Source: Clostridia bacterium (GTDB taxonomy: Bacteria; Bacillota; Clostridia; Oscillospirales; Acutalibacteraceae). From it: a stretch of DNA of 64,000 bases. The position numbers were made by a program, and so were the translations under genes. How positions within the stretch are numbered: the stretch's first letter is position 1; each line of letters opens with the position of its first letter. Positions 1 to 9,578 of the stretch are shown one piece after another. The stretch covers positions 23,107-87,106 of the forward strand of contig JAFXGM010000031.1 of assembly GCA_017513195.1 (NCBI GenBank). Direction: 5' to 3'. The notes under the pieces are model-generated. The model was given only the letters and a program-made list of their open reading frames with translations. It searched no databases and was not told the origin of the DNA.

Positions 1-2
1 CA

Positions 3-446
3 CATAAAAAGCAAATACTAGAATCTTTGCCAAGTGCACAGGTTATTGAGTCTGCAGGCACCTTGCTTGTGCCTATAGTAGAAGAGGGTTGGACCACGCT
101 CGACGATACGGTTGCAATAGAAACCCTTAGGCGATATTTAAAACCGATGATTGACGCAGGTGTTGACACGCTTATTTTGGGTTGTACACATTTTCCAGTG
201 CTTTCAAGCATTATACGAAACATCTTAGGCGGCTCGGTTACGCTTATAAATATGGGCGAGGCCACCGCAAAAGCGATAGAAAAACTGCTTGAAAACAGTA
301 ACAGTCTAAACGACGGCACACTAGCTCCCAAGTATGATTTTTACGCAAGCGACAAGACAAAGTCTTTTGAAAAGACAGTAAAGGTATTGCTTGGTGACTA
401 TAACAAGGATTTTGAAATAGAACAGGTAGATATTGAGAAAGTATGA
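3..446 (+). CDS. murI: Glutamate racemase, C-terminal part (5' end outside window)
   Basis: Makes D-glutamate for peptidoglycan in the cytoplasm. The frame is open from the first bases, so the true start lies upstream. About 148 residues of a usual ~260 are present. The second catalytic cysteine is visible in the motif L-G-C-T-H-F-P, the classic racemase signature, followed by the C-terminal helix pair. The gene overlaps the next one by 4 bp (ATGA), which implies translational coupling. A TTG at 27 could be mistaken for a start, but conserved sequence should continue upstream of it. Confidence 0.9.
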   Translation, partial: HKKQILESLPSAQVIESAGTLLVPIVEEGWTTLDDTVAIETLRRYLKPMIDAGVDTLILGCTHFPVLSSIIRNILGGSVTLINMGEATAKAIEKLLENSNSLNDGTLAPKYDFYASDKTKSFEKTVKVLLGDYNKDFEIEQVDIEKV

Positions 447-862
447 AAAAGGTTTTAGTAAAGGTAAAGGGTACGCAGGGTGTTGACGGCGAAAATGCCG
501 TTATTGAGCTTTCTACCGAGGGTACACTTCGTGAATTTGAGGGTGATTACATCATCACCTATTCAGACGACCCTACCGAATCGGGCACTCAAACAAAGAC
601 ACAGCTTACAATACAAAAAAGCGGTACGGTTATTTTAGACCGACGAGGCGATTTAAACTCGCGTCTGGTTATTACCGAGGGCGAGCGAAATAATTGTCTT
701 TATGCTATACCGCAGGGTAGTATGACGCTTGGCATTTACAGCAAGCAGGTAAAAAGCAACATGACCGCAAGTGGCGGTACGGTAAAAATGGTTTATTCTA
801 TAGATATGAATCTACAGCCTTTAAGTGACAATGAGGTTGAGATCTTTGTGGAGGAAAGATAA
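443..862 (+). CDS. DUF1934 (YwiB-like) beta-barrel protein
   Basis: 139 residues, the normal length for the DUF1934 family, a small calycin-like beta-barrel of unknown biochemical role. Seen: N-terminal M-K-K-V-L-V-K-V-K-G strand, alternating hydrophobic strands and the family-like segment around S-G-T-V-I-L-D-R-R-G. No signal peptide, so cytosolic. It sits directly upstream of argS with no gap, the same arrangement as ywiB-argS in Bacillus subtilis, which supports the family call. Function cannot be inferred beyond that. Confidence 0.8.
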   Translation: MKKVLVKVKGTQGVDGENAVIELSTEGTLREFEGDYIITYSDDPTESGTQTKTQLTIQKSGTVILDRRGDLNSRLVITEGERNNCLYAIPQGSMTLGIYSKQVKSNMTASGGTVKMVYSIDMNLQPLSDNEVEIFVEER

Positions 863-2551
863 ATGTCAGTTTTAGTTAGTGAATCAAAAAAACAAATTGA
901 AGAATTACTTATAAATGCGGCAAAGACCGCAATAGAAAAGGGTGAACTTTGCGAGGCAGAGCTTGCTCCCTTTAAAGTAGAGGTTCCTGCTGACCGCAAA
1001 AACGGCGACTATGCTGTAAATGCGGCTCTTGTTTGGGCGCGTGGATTCAAATCGGCTCCTCGTGCTATTGCAGAAAAGCTGATGGCGAACGCAAGTTTTG
1101 ATGGAACGTTTATTGAAAAATATGAAATTGCAGGCCCCGGTTTTATAAATTTCTTTTTGTCGGACAAGTATTATGCTAATATTGTTGCCGACGTTATTAC
1201 AAAGGGTGACGACTACGGCAAAAGCAACTTTGGCGAAGGCAAGCGCGTGCTGGTAGAGTTTGTTTCGGCAAACCCCACAGGCCCTATGCATATAGGTAAC
1301 GCTCGCGGCGGCGCATTGGGCGATTGCTTGGCGGCTGTAATGAGTGCGGCAGGTTACTACACCGAGCGTGAATTTTATATAAATGATGCCGGCAACCAGA
1401 TAAATAAGTTCGGCTTATCTCTTGATTTAAGATATCAACAAATTTACGCTGACGGCATTGAAATGCCTGAGGATTCTTACCATGGCGAAGATATTATTGC
1501 TCACGCAAAGGCTTTTGCCGAAATCAACGGTGACAAGTATATTCAGGCTGACGAGGCAACACGTCGCAAGGCTTTGGTGGAATTTGCGTTGCCTAAAAAC
1601 ATTCAAGGGTTAAAGGATGACCTTGGCAAGTACCGTATAAAATATGATACTTGGTTCCGTGAAAGCACATTACACAATAACGGTGAAGCTGCTCGTATAA
1701 TAGAACTGCTTAAGCAGAGCGGTCACACCTATATGCAAGATGATGCTCTTTGGTTTAAGGCTACTGATTTTGGTTGCGATAAAGACTTTGTTCTTGTTCG
1801 CGCTAATGGTGTGCCCACCTACGTAGTGCCCGATATTGCCTACCACTACAACAAGTTAGAGGTTCGTAAATTTGACAAGGCTATCGACATTTTGGGTGCC
1901 GACCATCACGGCTATGTGCCTCGTCTTAAAGCGGCGCTTACTGCACTCGGTGTAGAAGCTGACCGACTCGATGTTGTGCTTATGCAGATGGTACGTCTTG
2001 TACGTGACGGCGAGGTTATTAAGGCATCTAAGCGTTCGGGCAAGGCAATTACCCTTGTAACGCTTCTTGACGAAGTGCCGATTGACGCTGCAAGATTTTT
2101 CTTTAATTTGCGCGAACCAAACTCTCACTTTGATTTTGATTTGGACTTAGCTGTAAGCGAATCTAACAGCAACCCTGTTTTCTACGTTCAGTATGCTTAT
2201 GCTCGTATTTGCAGCATTTTGCGCAACTTACAAGAAGATGGCGTACAAAAACGCGACTGCACAGCAGAAGAATTATGTGTGCTTAATGCACCCGAAGAGC
2301 GCGAGCTTATTATTCACATTTCATCACTTACCGATGAAATCATTCAGTCCGCAAAATCTTATGACCCTGCACGTCTTACCCATTATGTAAACGAGCTTGC
2401 TACCAAATTTCACAAGTTTTATGCGGCGTGTCGTGTTAAGGGCGATGATGAAGTGCTTACACAAGCACGTCTGAACCTTTGCTACGCTACGGGCATTGTT
2501 ATTAAAAACGTGCTTGATATGATGAAAATTTCTGCTCCCGAAAAAATGTAA
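863..2551 (+). CDS. argS: Arginyl-tRNA synthetase
   Basis: Class I aminoacyl-tRNA synthetase that charges tRNA-Arg. 562 residues, normal length. Domains in order: N-terminal additional domain (about 1-110), Rossmann catalytic core with the HIGH motif as H-I-G-N near residues 142-145, a KMSKS-like loop as K-A-S-K-R near 387-391, and a C-terminal DALR anticodon-binding domain (about 430-562). The ATG follows the upstream stop directly, with a strong Shine-Dalgarno (GGAGGAAAG at about 850-857). It is part of the tight + strand run starting with murI. Confidence 0.96.
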   Translation: MSVLVSESKKQIEELLINAAKTAIEKGELCEAELAPFKVEVPADRKNGDYAVNAALVWARGFKSAPRAIAEKLMANASFDGTFIEKYEIAGPGFINFFLSDKYYANIVADVITKGDDYGKSNFGEGKRVLVEFVSANPTGPMHIGNARGGALGDCLAAVMSAAGYYTEREFYINDAGNQINKFGLSLDLRYQQIYADGIEMPEDSYHGEDIIAHAKAFAEINGDKYIQADEATRRKALVEFALPKNIQGLKDDLGKYRIKYDTWFRESTLHNNGEAARIIELLKQSGHTYMQDDALWFKATDFGCDKDFVLVRANGVPTYVVPDIAYHYNKLEVRKFDKAIDILGADHHGYVPRLKAALTALGVEADRLDVVLMQMVRLVRDGEVIKASKRSGKAITLVTLLDEVPIDAARFFFNLREPNSHFDFDLDLAVSESNSNPVFYVQYAYARICSILRNLQEDGVQKRDCTAEELCVLNAPEERELIIHISSLTDEIIQSAKSYDPARLTHYVNELATKFHKFYAACRVKGDDEVLTQARLNLCYATGIVIKNVLDMMKISAPEKM

Positions 2552-2570
2552 AAAGAAAGGATGACCTAAG

Positions 2571-4019
2571 ATGAAAATGGATAACCGAAATCTCACGATG
2601 CTTATGGATCTTTATGAAATGACCATGGCAAACGGCATTATGCAAAGTGATATGCGCGATACAATTACATACTTTGATATGTTCTTCCGTCGCGTGCCCG
2701 ACAATGGTGGTTATGCCATTATGGCGGGCATCGAGCAGCTTATAGATTACCTTAACAATCTGCATTTTGACGATAGCGATATCGAATATTTAAAATCACT
2801 GGGACTTTTTTGCGACGAATTCATAGATTATTTGCGCAATTTTAAGTTCGAGTGTGACGTTTGGGCAGTACCCGAGGGTACGCCAATATTCCCTAACGAG
2901 CCTATAGTTACCGTTCGCGGTCCGGCAGTTCAAGCCATGCTTATCGAAACGATGGTGCTGCTTACAATTAACCATCAATCTCTTATAGCAACCAAGGCAA
3001 ACCGAATTGTGCGCGCTGCAAAGGGCCGTCCTGTTATGGAATTTGGCGCACGCCGTGCACAGGGTGCTGATGCTGCATACTACGGTGCGCGTGCCGCAAT
3101 AATTGGTGGTTGTGCGGGCACCTCTGATATAAAAACCGCCAAAGACTTTGGCACAAAAGCAAGCGGTACAATGGCTCACAGCTGGGTACAACTGTTTCCC
3201 GACGAATATACAGCCTTTAAAACTTATGCTGAGCAATACCCTAATAGCTGTATGCTGCTTGTCGATACATTTAACGTTTTAAAATCGGGTATTCCAAACG
3301 CAATCAAGGTATTTGACGAGGTGTTAAAGCCTCTTGGTTGCCGTCCTCTTGGTATAAGAATTGACAGTGGCGACATTGCCTATCTTTCTAAAAAAGCACG
3401 CAGAATGCTTGACGAAGCGGGCTACCCCGATGCCAAAATATGTGTTTCCAATTCTCTCGACGAGCATCTTATTCGTGATATGGATATCCAAGGCGCTTGT
3501 ATTGATAGCTACGGTGTTGGTGAACGTCTTATTACTGCTTCAAGCGAGGCTGTTTTCGGCGGCGTATATAAGCTTGTTGCTACCGAACAAGATGGTGTTA
3601 TAATACCAAAGATAAAGGTTAGTGAAAACATTGCAAAAATCACTATTCCGGGCGTTAAAATTCCGTGGCGACTTTATGATAAAGAAACCAATAAAGCAAT
3701 AGCTGACGTTATTACTCTTAATTACGAAAAAATTGACGACTCAAAGCCTTACGAGATTTTTGACCCAACATATACTTGGAAGCGTAAAACAATTACTAAT
3801 TTCAAGGCGCGTAAATTGCAGGTTAAGATTTTCGAAAAGGGCGAGCAGGTTTATACCTCTCCTTCAGTTTCGGAAATTGCCGCTTTGCGAGAGGAGCTTG
3901 TAAACAACCTTTGGGATGAGGTTAAGCGTTTTGAAAAACCACATACCTACTACGTCGATTTAAGCCAAGATCTTTGGGATCAGCGTAATGAGCTGCTTAA
4001 TAAAGCGAATAAAAAATAA
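2571..4019 (+). CDS. pncB: Nicotinate phosphoribosyltransferase
   Basis: Converts nicotinate and PRPP to nicotinate mononucleotide in the NAD salvage (Preiss-Handler) pathway. 482 residues, typical of the Firmicute form. Seen: N-terminal L-M-D-L-Y-E-M-T-M segment, the motif G-T-M-A-H-S-W near residues 200-206 containing the histidine that is phosphorylated in this family, and G-I-R-I-D-S-G-D in the PRPP-site region. 19 bp downstream of argS with an AAGAAAGGATG-type ribosome site, so probably co-transcribed. Confidence 0.94.
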   Translation: MKMDNRNLTMLMDLYEMTMANGIMQSDMRDTITYFDMFFRRVPDNGGYAIMAGIEQLIDYLNNLHFDDSDIEYLKSLGLFCDEFIDYLRNFKFECDVWAVPEGTPIFPNEPIVTVRGPAVQAMLIETMVLLTINHQSLIATKANRIVRAAKGRPVMEFGARRAQGADAAYYGARAAIIGGCAGTSDIKTAKDFGTKASGTMAHSWVQLFPDEYTAFKTYAEQYPNSCMLLVDTFNVLKSGIPNAIKVFDEVLKPLGCRPLGIRIDSGDIAYLSKKARRMLDEAGYPDAKICVSNSLDEHLIRDMDIQGACIDSYGVGERLITASSEAVFGGVYKLVATEQDGVIIPKIKVSENIAKITIPGVKIPWRLYDKETNKAIADVITLNYEKIDDSKPYEIFDPTYTWKRKTITNFKARKLQVKIFEKGEQVYTSPSVSEIAALREELVNNLWDEVKRFEKPHTYYVDLSQDLWDQRNELLNKANKK

Positions 4020-4030
4020 ATGGTGATAAA

Positions 4031-4576
4031 ATGAAAAAGATAGTAAGTCTTATTCTTTGTATAATTTTTGCATTTTCTTTTACCGCTTGCGGTGATGATA
4101 GCGACGAAAAATCTAACCATAGCGTAGACGTCGAATACTATGCAAAGTTAGGTCAGATAAACGGGCTTGAATATAAGCTTGGCGGAAGCGTAGAGGATGC
4201 AAAAGAGCTTCTTAACAAAACCACCGACGACCACGGCGAGTCAAATTATTTTGACTACGAGTCGGGTGACTATACTGTTATGACCGACGGCTCTATTTGC
4301 GTATGCTATAAGACGGATGATGAGTCGGCCGGCATTACCCATATTGTAAAATATGGTGACGCGTACGGCTTTACTATAGGCGCGGTGTCAACACAACTTC
4401 GTGACACTATGACCGATATGGGCTACACTGCTACCGAGCGTGAGGCAAAAAAGGGCGAGTTATTCTTTTTGCCTGCAGGTGCCAGTATGACTGTGTTAGA
4501 ATACAAAATCGCGAACCGCACTGTGCTTTTTGTGTTCCAGGAACACGCTTTTAGCGCGGCTGTAATTTCAAAATAA
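4031..4576 (+). CDS. Small lipoprotein of unknown function
   Basis: 181 residues. The N-terminus is a lipoprotein signal peptide: K-K, a hydrophobic stretch and a lipobox ending F-T-A-C at residue 20, so the mature protein should be tethered to the outer face of the membrane. The mature part is acidic, soluble-looking and has no motif I recognise. It starts 11 bp after pncB and ends 24 bp before lon, so it is part of the same transcript. No function proposed. Confidence 0.7.
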   Translation: MKKIVSLILCIIFAFSFTACGDDSDEKSNHSVDVEYYAKLGQINGLEYKLGGSVEDAKELLNKTTDDHGESNYFDYESGDYTVMTDGSICVCYKTDDESAGITHIVKYGDAYGFTIGAVSTQLRDTMTDMGYTATEREAKKGELFFLPAGASMTVLEYKIANRTVLFVFQEHAFSAAVISK

Positions 4577-4600
4577 ACCTTTAGGAGACCCAATTTTACC

Positions 4601-7000
4601 ATGCTTTTAGACGAAAAACAAATAAGCGGCACCTTTCCCGCAATGGCACTCAGGGGACTTGTCGCTTTCCCTAATATGCTACTGACATTAGATGTTGGTA
4701 GAAAAAAATCGGTGCAGGCACTTCAGTTTGCAATGGATAAAAATGTACCGATTTATCTTGTAACACAAAAAGATATTGCGGTAGAAGACCCCAACGCGTC
4801 AAATCTTTACGATATGGGTTGTCTTTGCCGCGTGCGTCAGGTGCTTAAAATGCCCGATGGTGGTGCAAAGGTACTTGTAAAAGGCCTTTACCGTGCACGT
4901 CATATCAACTTTACCGATAATGGTGTACACTTTGTTGCAACAATTGAAAAATGCGAGGACAAGCCCATTCAAAACCGTGAGGTTTATGTTGAAAGCCTTA
5001 TTCGCCGTATTCGCGCCGAGTTTGAGCGTTATGCCTTGGTTGCACAAAATCTACCGGACGATATAGTTTTGGGTGTTGCAAGCAATAATGATATTGGTAG
5101 TTTAAGTGATTTTATTGCATTTAATATTCCTGCGCCATACGACGATAAGCAATACGTGCTCGAACAGCTTAACGTGATTACACGTGCTAAAATTTTGCTT
5201 GAGTTGCTCATAAAAGAACGTGAGGTTACCGAAATTGATAACCGCATTGGTCAAAAAACTCGCGCACACATTGACGAAAACCAACGCGATTATTATCTTA
5301 AAGAGCAGATGCGCGTCATAAGTGAAGAGCTTTATGGCGATGAGGCCGCAAACGAGATTGAAGAATATCACAACAAAACCGATATGCTTGATGCGGCTGA
5401 CAGCGTTAAAGAAAAAATCCATGTCGAGATTAACAAGCTAGCAAAAATGCCGCAGGGCGCTCACGAAAGCACGGTATCGCGCGCTTATATAGAGGCCTGT
5501 CTTGCGCTTCCGTGGAACAAATGCGACGAAACGGCAGTAAGCATTAAAAAAGCCGCAAAAATTCTTGATCGTGATTTTTACGGTATGAAAAAGGTAAAAG
5601 AACGCATTTTAGAAGCGCTTTCGGTATATGCGTTGTCACCCGAGAGCAAGGGTAATATTCTTTGCCTCTACGGTCCTCCGGGTGTGGGCAAAACCTCTAT
5701 TGGCAAAACCATTGCCGAATGTATGGGCCGAAAGTATCAGCGCATTTCGCTCGGCGGTATGCACGACGAGGCCGAAATCCGTGGCCATAGAAAGACCTAC
5801 ATAGGCGCTATGACCGGCAAGATTTTGACTGCTATTAAAAATGCGGGCACGTCTAATCCACTCATATTGCTTGACGAGGTTGACAAGCTTGGTTCCGATT
5901 ACAAGGGCGATCCTGCAAGTGCACTTTTAGAGGTTTTAGACCCCGAGCAAAACTGCAATTTTACCGATAACTTCCTTGAAATGCCATATGACCTTAGCCG
6001 AGCAGTATTTATTACAACAGCAAACTCGCTTGATACTATACCCGCACCGCTGCTAGACCGTATGGAAGTGGTATCGCTTGACGGATATACAAGAGAAGAA
6101 AAGTTTAATATTGCAAAGCGTCATATTGTGCCGCGCGAGATAGAATCGCACGGACTGAGTGCTAAAAACTGTCATTTTGCCGATAGCGCACTTTACGGAA
6201 TAATAGATTTTTATACCCGTGAAGCCGGTGTGCGCAAATTACAGCGAACAGTAGGCTCGCTTTGCGGCAAGGCTGCAAAGAAAATTGCCGAAGGCAGTGC
6301 TAAAAAGGTTAATATAAAGGCTAGCGACCTTGAAATTATGATAGGTCACAAAAAATATCGCCCCGAGGTTATATTGCCGCAAGACGAAGTAGGTATTATA
6401 AACGGCCTTGCCTGGACACAGGTTGGCGGCGAGATTATGCAAATGGAAGTAGCGGTACTACCCGGTACGGGCAAAACTGTACTTACGGGTAATCTTGGCG
6501 ACGTTATGAAAGAATCAGCCGAGGCGGCAATTACCTTTGTTCGCGCAAATGCAAGTAAATACGGCATTGATACCGAATTTTATAAAACCCGTGATATACA
6601 CATTCACGCTACCGAATCGGCCGTACCAAAGGATGGTCCCAGTGCGGGCGTTACCATTACCACAGCACTTATTTCGGCACTTACCAATCGCCCTGTTCGA
6701 CGTGATATTGCTATGACGGGTGAGGTTTCTATTCGCGGCAGAGTACTCGCTATTGGTGGACTAAAAGAAAAGTCTATGGCGGCGTATCGTGGCGGCGTAA
6801 AGCGCGTATTTATACCATACGATAATATTCCCGATTTGGACGAGGTCGATGTGAAGGTTCGCGAAAATCTTGAGTTTATACCCGTAAAGTACGTGACCGA
6901 AATCGTTGACCGCGCGCTTTTACCGCTTGACGATGATACCGCAAAAAGTGATACGTACATCACGTCACAAACCGCAAATACCACAGCTATAAGAAACTAA
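4601..7000 (+). CDS. lon: ATP-dependent protease Lon
   Basis: Cytosolic AAA+ serine protease that degrades misfolded and regulatory proteins. 799 residues, full length. Domains: N-terminal LonB/PUA-like substrate domain (about 10-200), AAA+ module with Walker A G-P-P-G-V-G-K-T near 357-364 and Walker B L-L-D-E-V-D-K, and C-terminal protease domain. The catalytic dyad is Ser681 in P-K-D-G-P-S-A-G and Lys724 in G-L-K-E-K; the 43-residue spacing equals that of E. coli Lon. Followed 16 bp later by engB, the common lon-engB pairing in Firmicutes. Confidence 0.96.
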   Translation: MLLDEKQISGTFPAMALRGLVAFPNMLLTLDVGRKKSVQALQFAMDKNVPIYLVTQKDIAVEDPNASNLYDMGCLCRVRQVLKMPDGGAKVLVKGLYRARHINFTDNGVHFVATIEKCEDKPIQNREVYVESLIRRIRAEFERYALVAQNLPDDIVLGVASNNDIGSLSDFIAFNIPAPYDDKQYVLEQLNVITRAKILLELLIKEREVTEIDNRIGQKTRAHIDENQRDYYLKEQMRVISEELYGDEAANEIEEYHNKTDMLDAADSVKEKIHVEINKLAKMPQGAHESTVSRAYIEACLALPWNKCDETAVSIKKAAKILDRDFYGMKKVKERILEALSVYALSPESKGNILCLYGPPGVGKTSIGKTIAECMGRKYQRISLGGMHDEAEIRGHRKTYIGAMTGKILTAIKNAGTSNPLILLDEVDKLGSDYKGDPASALLEVLDPEQNCNFTDNFLEMPYDLSRAVFITTANSLDTIPAPLLDRMEVVSLDGYTREEKFNIAKRHIVPREIESHGLSAKNCHFADSALYGIIDFYTREAGVRKLQRTVGSLCGKAAKKIAEGSAKKVNIKASDLEIMIGHKKYRPEVILPQDEVGIINGLAWTQVGGEIMQMEVAVLPGTGKTVLTGNLGDVMKESAEAAITFVRANASKYGIDTEFYKTRDIHIHATESAVPKDGPSAGVTITTALISALTNRPVRRDIAMTGEVSIRGRVLAIGGLKEKSMAAYRGGVKRVFIPYDNIPDLDEVDVKVRENLEFIPVKYVTEIVDRALLPLDDDTAKSDTYITSQTANTTAIRN

Positions 7001-7016
7001 AAAGAAGGTGACCGTT

Positions 7017-7607
7017 TTGAATTGGAATAAGGTAGATTTTGAAGCAGCATTTGGCACACTACATCAACTTACAGAGTCAAATTTGCCCGAGATTTGTTTT
7101 TCGGGTCGCTCAAACGTTGGCAAATCCTCGCTCATTAACAAAATACTAAATCGTAAATCCATTGCGCGAGTAAGTTCTACACCGGGCAAAACGGTTACTA
7201 TCAACTTTTATAAACTGGATGAATTTCGTTTGGTTGACCTACCGGGTTACGGCTACGCAAAGGTTGCCGACCGCGACCGTGAACGATGGGCAGAGCTTAT
7301 GGAAGGCTATTTCCGTACGGGCCGCAATATAAAGCTTTGCTTACAGCTTATTGATATGCGTCATCCCGCTACCGAGTTTGATATTTCTATGCTTGAGTTT
7401 TTGGCGCACTTCGAAATTCCATATGCGGTCGTTCTTACAAAGTGTGATAAGCTGAATAAAACCGAGTTTAATAATCGTCTTAACGCTTTAAAAGAAGAGA
7501 TAGGCGAGCTTGGTGACGGTATTACAATTGTTCCGTTTAGCGCGCTTAAAGGCACGGGTGCCGACGACGTGCGCAAAGCGGTAGAAAAAGCGATAGAGGA
7601 AAACTGA
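7017..7607 (+). CDS. engB: Ribosome biogenesis GTPase EngB/YsxC
   Basis: TrmE-Era class GTPase needed for 50S subunit assembly. About 196 residues, normal length. G1 is G-R-S-N-V-G-K-S-S, G3 D-L-P-G-Y-G, G4 T-K-C-D and G5 S-A-L-K-G, all intact. Start choice: a GTG at 7008 lies inside the Shine-Dalgarno AAGGTGA (7005-7011), so the TTG at 7017 with about 5 nt spacing is the better start. The frame is otherwise unambiguous. Stops 1 bp before the next start. Confidence 0.93.
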   Translation: MNWNKVDFEAAFGTLHQLTESNLPEICFSGRSNVGKSSLINKILNRKSIARVSSTPGKTVTINFYKLDEFRLVDLPGYGYAKVADRDRERWAELMEGYFRTGRNIKLCLQLIDMRHPATEFDISMLEFLAHFEIPYAVVLTKCDKLNKTEFNNRLNALKEEIGELGDGITIVPFSALKGTGADDVRKAVEKAIEEN

Positions 7608-7608
7608 T

Positions 7609-8145
7609 ATGAACTTTACGGAAATAGCACAAAACCGACAGTCTAGTCGCAGTTATGACAGCACAAGAGCGGTTGAGCAGGAAAAACTTGATACTATTTT
7701 AAATTCTGCTCGACTTGCTCCATCTGCCTGCAACGGTCAGCCATATCATATTACCGTTTGCATGGGGGACGCTGCACAAAAGGTTGCACGCGCTACGCAA
7801 AGTATGGGTATGAACAAATTTAGCACCGATGCACCGGTGCAGCTTGTTATATCGGAAGAGTCTTACTGTCGCACAGCGGCTGTGGGCTCAAAGCTAAAGC
7901 ATAATGATTATCGCTCAATAGATATTGGTATTGTAGCGGCATATATTACTGCCGAGGCTACGGCTCAGGGGCTGGGCAGTTGTATTTTGGGTTGGTTTGA
8001 TAACGACAAGATAAAAACTATTTGCGACCTTGATGGTGACATTCGACTTGTAATTTGTATCGGTTATGCAAAAGAGGGAGACAAGCTACGCAGCAAAAAG
8101 CGAAAAGATTTAGAAAAGCTTGTTAGCTTTAAAAGCGAAGTATAA
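7609..8145 (+). CDS. Nitroreductase-family flavoprotein
   Basis: 178 residues, matching the compact FMN-dependent nitroreductase family. Seen: N-terminal R-Q-S-S-R-S-Y-D, the usual FMN-phosphate-binding arginine/serine segment, then A-P-S-A-C-N-G-Q-P-Y-H near 35-45, and G-L-G-S-C-I-L-G-W-F near 120. These enzymes reduce nitro compounds or quinones with NAD(P)H; the physiological substrate cannot be told from sequence. Last gene of the run starting with murI; it starts just after the engB stop. Confidence 0.82.
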   Translation: MNFTEIAQNRQSSRSYDSTRAVEQEKLDTILNSARLAPSACNGQPYHITVCMGDAAQKVARATQSMGMNKFSTDAPVQLVISEESYCRTAAVGSKLKHNDYRSIDIGIVAAYITAEATAQGLGSCILGWFDNDKIKTICDLDGDIRLVICIGYAKEGDKLRSKKRKDLEKLVSFKSEV

Positions 8146-8218
8146 TATGATATCGTTTGTAACGGTTTTACTACCGGCACAATCCAAATAAAACAGGTAA
8201 AATTTTCAAACAAAAAAT

Positions 8219-8240
8219 CCCCACCGAGCAATCGGTGGGG
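8219..8240. terminator. Intrinsic terminator between convergent genes
   Basis: Nine-base perfect stem CCCCACCGA / TCGGTGGGG with a GCAA loop. Read on the minus strand it is followed by ATTTTTTG, a good U-tract, so it mainly ends the rubrerythrin transcript. On the plus strand the following ACAAATTGTTTTG is weaker but could also slow readthrough from the nitroreductase gene. Confidence 0.8.
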
Positions 8241-8312
8241 ACAAATTGTTTTGTTAGGATATGACTTACTTCACATACTTAATAGCAGCCTGTGGTGCGG
8301 TTAGCGGTGCTA

Positions 8313-8861
8313 TTAATAATTTTCTGCGTGGATTTCGAAGTATGCCTTTGGATGAGCACATACAGGACACATTTCGGGTGCCTTTGTGCCTACTACAATG
8401 TGGCCACAGTTGCGGCATTCCCAAACCTTAACCTCGCTGCGTTCGAACACTTGTGCGGTTTCAACGTTATTAAGAAGTGCGCGATAACGCTCTTCGTGAT
8501 GCTTTTCGATAGCAGCTACCATTCTGAACTTTGCAGCAAGCTCGGGGAAACCTTCGGCATCTGCAGTTTCGGCAAAGCCTGCGTACATATCAGTCCATTC
8601 GTAATTTTCGCCCTCAGCGGCATTTAGTAGGTTTTCGGCTGTGTCGCCAAGACCGTTTAGTTCTTTAAACCACATTTTTGCGTGTTCTTTTTCGTTGTCG
8701 GCAGTCTTTTGGAAAAGCGCTGCAATCTGCTCAAAGCCTTCTTTTTTAGCCTTTGAAGCAAAGTAGGTATATTTGTTACGAGCCTGTGACTCGCCGCTAA
8801 ATGCTTCCATCAAATTTTTTTCGGTTTGTGTGCCTGAATATTTGTTTGTCTTTACGCCCAT
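8313..8861 (-). CDS. rbr: Rubrerythrin
   Basis: Peroxide-detoxifying protein of anaerobes. 182 residues from the ATG at 8861, which has AAAAGGAGG 10 bp upstream; an ORF extension to 8921 is discarded because it overlaps the promoter. N-terminal ferritin-like di-iron four-helix domain (E-x-x-x-R-N-K-Y in the first helix, K-H-H-E-E-R-Y in a later helix) and C-terminal rubredoxin domain with C-R-N-C-G and C-P-V-C-A-H-P zinc/iron ligands. Monocistronic, with its own promoter and terminator. Supports a strictly anaerobic host. Confidence 0.95.
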   Translation of the reverse strand: MGVKTNKYSGTQTEKNLMEAFSGESQARNKYTYFASKAKKEGFEQIAALFQKTADNEKEHAKMWFKELNGLGDTAENLLNAAEGENYEWTDMYAGFAETADAEGFPELAAKFRMVAAIEKHHEERYRALLNNVETAQVFERSEVKVWECRNCGHIVVGTKAPEMCPVCAHPKAYFEIHAENY

Positions 8862-8892
8862 TGGTAAAAACCTCCTTTTATTATTTAAGTTT

Positions 8893-8921
8893 AGTATATA
8901 TCGAAATTTTGAAATTATCAA
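8893..8921 (-). promoter_or_regulatory. Sigma-A promoter of rubrerythrin
   Basis: On the minus strand -35 TTGATA (8916-8921), 17-nt spacer, -10 TATACT (8893-8898), about 30 nt upstream of the start codon. I did not find a clear PerR box, although the spacer is AT-rich. Confidence 0.75.
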
Positions 8922-8931
8922 GTATATTTTC

Positions 8932-8960
8932 TTGAATAAATCGTTTAGTTGTGATAATAT
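8932..8960 (+). promoter_or_regulatory. Sigma-A promoter of pth
   Basis: TTGAAT (8932-8937), 17-nt spacer, TAATAT (8955-8960), 15 bp before the pth ATG. It leaves almost no leader. The promoter is back to back with the rubrerythrin promoter. Confidence 0.6.
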
Positions 8961-8975
8961 GTTTGTGGTGATTTA

Positions 8976-9572
8976 ATGTTTTTTAAAAAAGAAAAAGGCG
9001 GAAGCTTTGAATATTTGATTGCAGGGCTTGGTAATCCGGGCCGAGAATATGAAAACACCCGCCACAATGCAGGCTTTATAGCCGCCGATATACTGGCAGA
9101 TAAATTTAATATGAGCTTTTCAAAGTCAAAGTTCGATGCGATTTATGGAGACTGCGTTATTGCGGGGGCGCGTGTGCTTGTGGTAAAGCCACAGACATAT
9201 ATGAATCTATCGGGTAACGCTGTGCAAAAGCTGGCGTCGTTTTATAAAATACCCGCAGACAAGCTTATTATTATGCACGACGACGTATCACTTGACGTTG
9301 GTAAAATTCGCATCCGTCGCAAAGGTAGTGCGGGCGGTCAAAAGGGACTTGCTAACATTATTCAAATGATGGGTACCGAAGAAATACCGCGCATTAAAAT
9401 AGGCGTTGGCGGCAAACCGCACCCCGATTATGATATGAAGGATTGGGTGCTTGGCAAAATACCGCAAGAGCAACAGTCCGATTTTAAAACCGCTTGTGAA
9501 AACGCGGTAAAGGCTGTAGAAGAAATCATAGCCCGTGGCATAGATTCGGCTATGAATAAATACAGTAAATAA
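8976..9572 (+). CDS. pth: Peptidyl-tRNA hydrolase
   Basis: Recycles tRNA by cleaving peptidyl-tRNA released from ribosomes. 198 residues with a short, lysine-rich N-terminal extension. Seen: G-L-G-N-P-G-R-E-Y, T-R-H-N-A-G-F with the catalytic His of the family, P-Q-T-Y-M-N-L-S-G, and the H-D-D-V-S-L-D motif. Directly upstream of mfd, the conserved pth-mfd order of Firmicutes. Confidence 0.95.
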   Translation: MFFKKEKGGSFEYLIAGLGNPGREYENTRHNAGFIAADILADKFNMSFSKSKFDAIYGDCVIAGARVLVVKPQTYMNLSGNAVQKLASFYKIPADKLIIMHDDVSLDVGKIRIRRKGSAGGQKGLANIIQMMGTEEIPRIKIGVGGKPHPDYDMKDWVLGKIPQEQQSDFKTACENAVKAVEEIIARGIDSAMNKYSK

Positions 9573-9578
9573 TATTGT

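Noticed and set aside
8862-8921. N-terminal extension of rubrerythrin
   Set aside because: It covers the -35/-10 promoter and leader; the ATG at 8861 has the AAAAGGAGG site and the usual rubrerythrin start.
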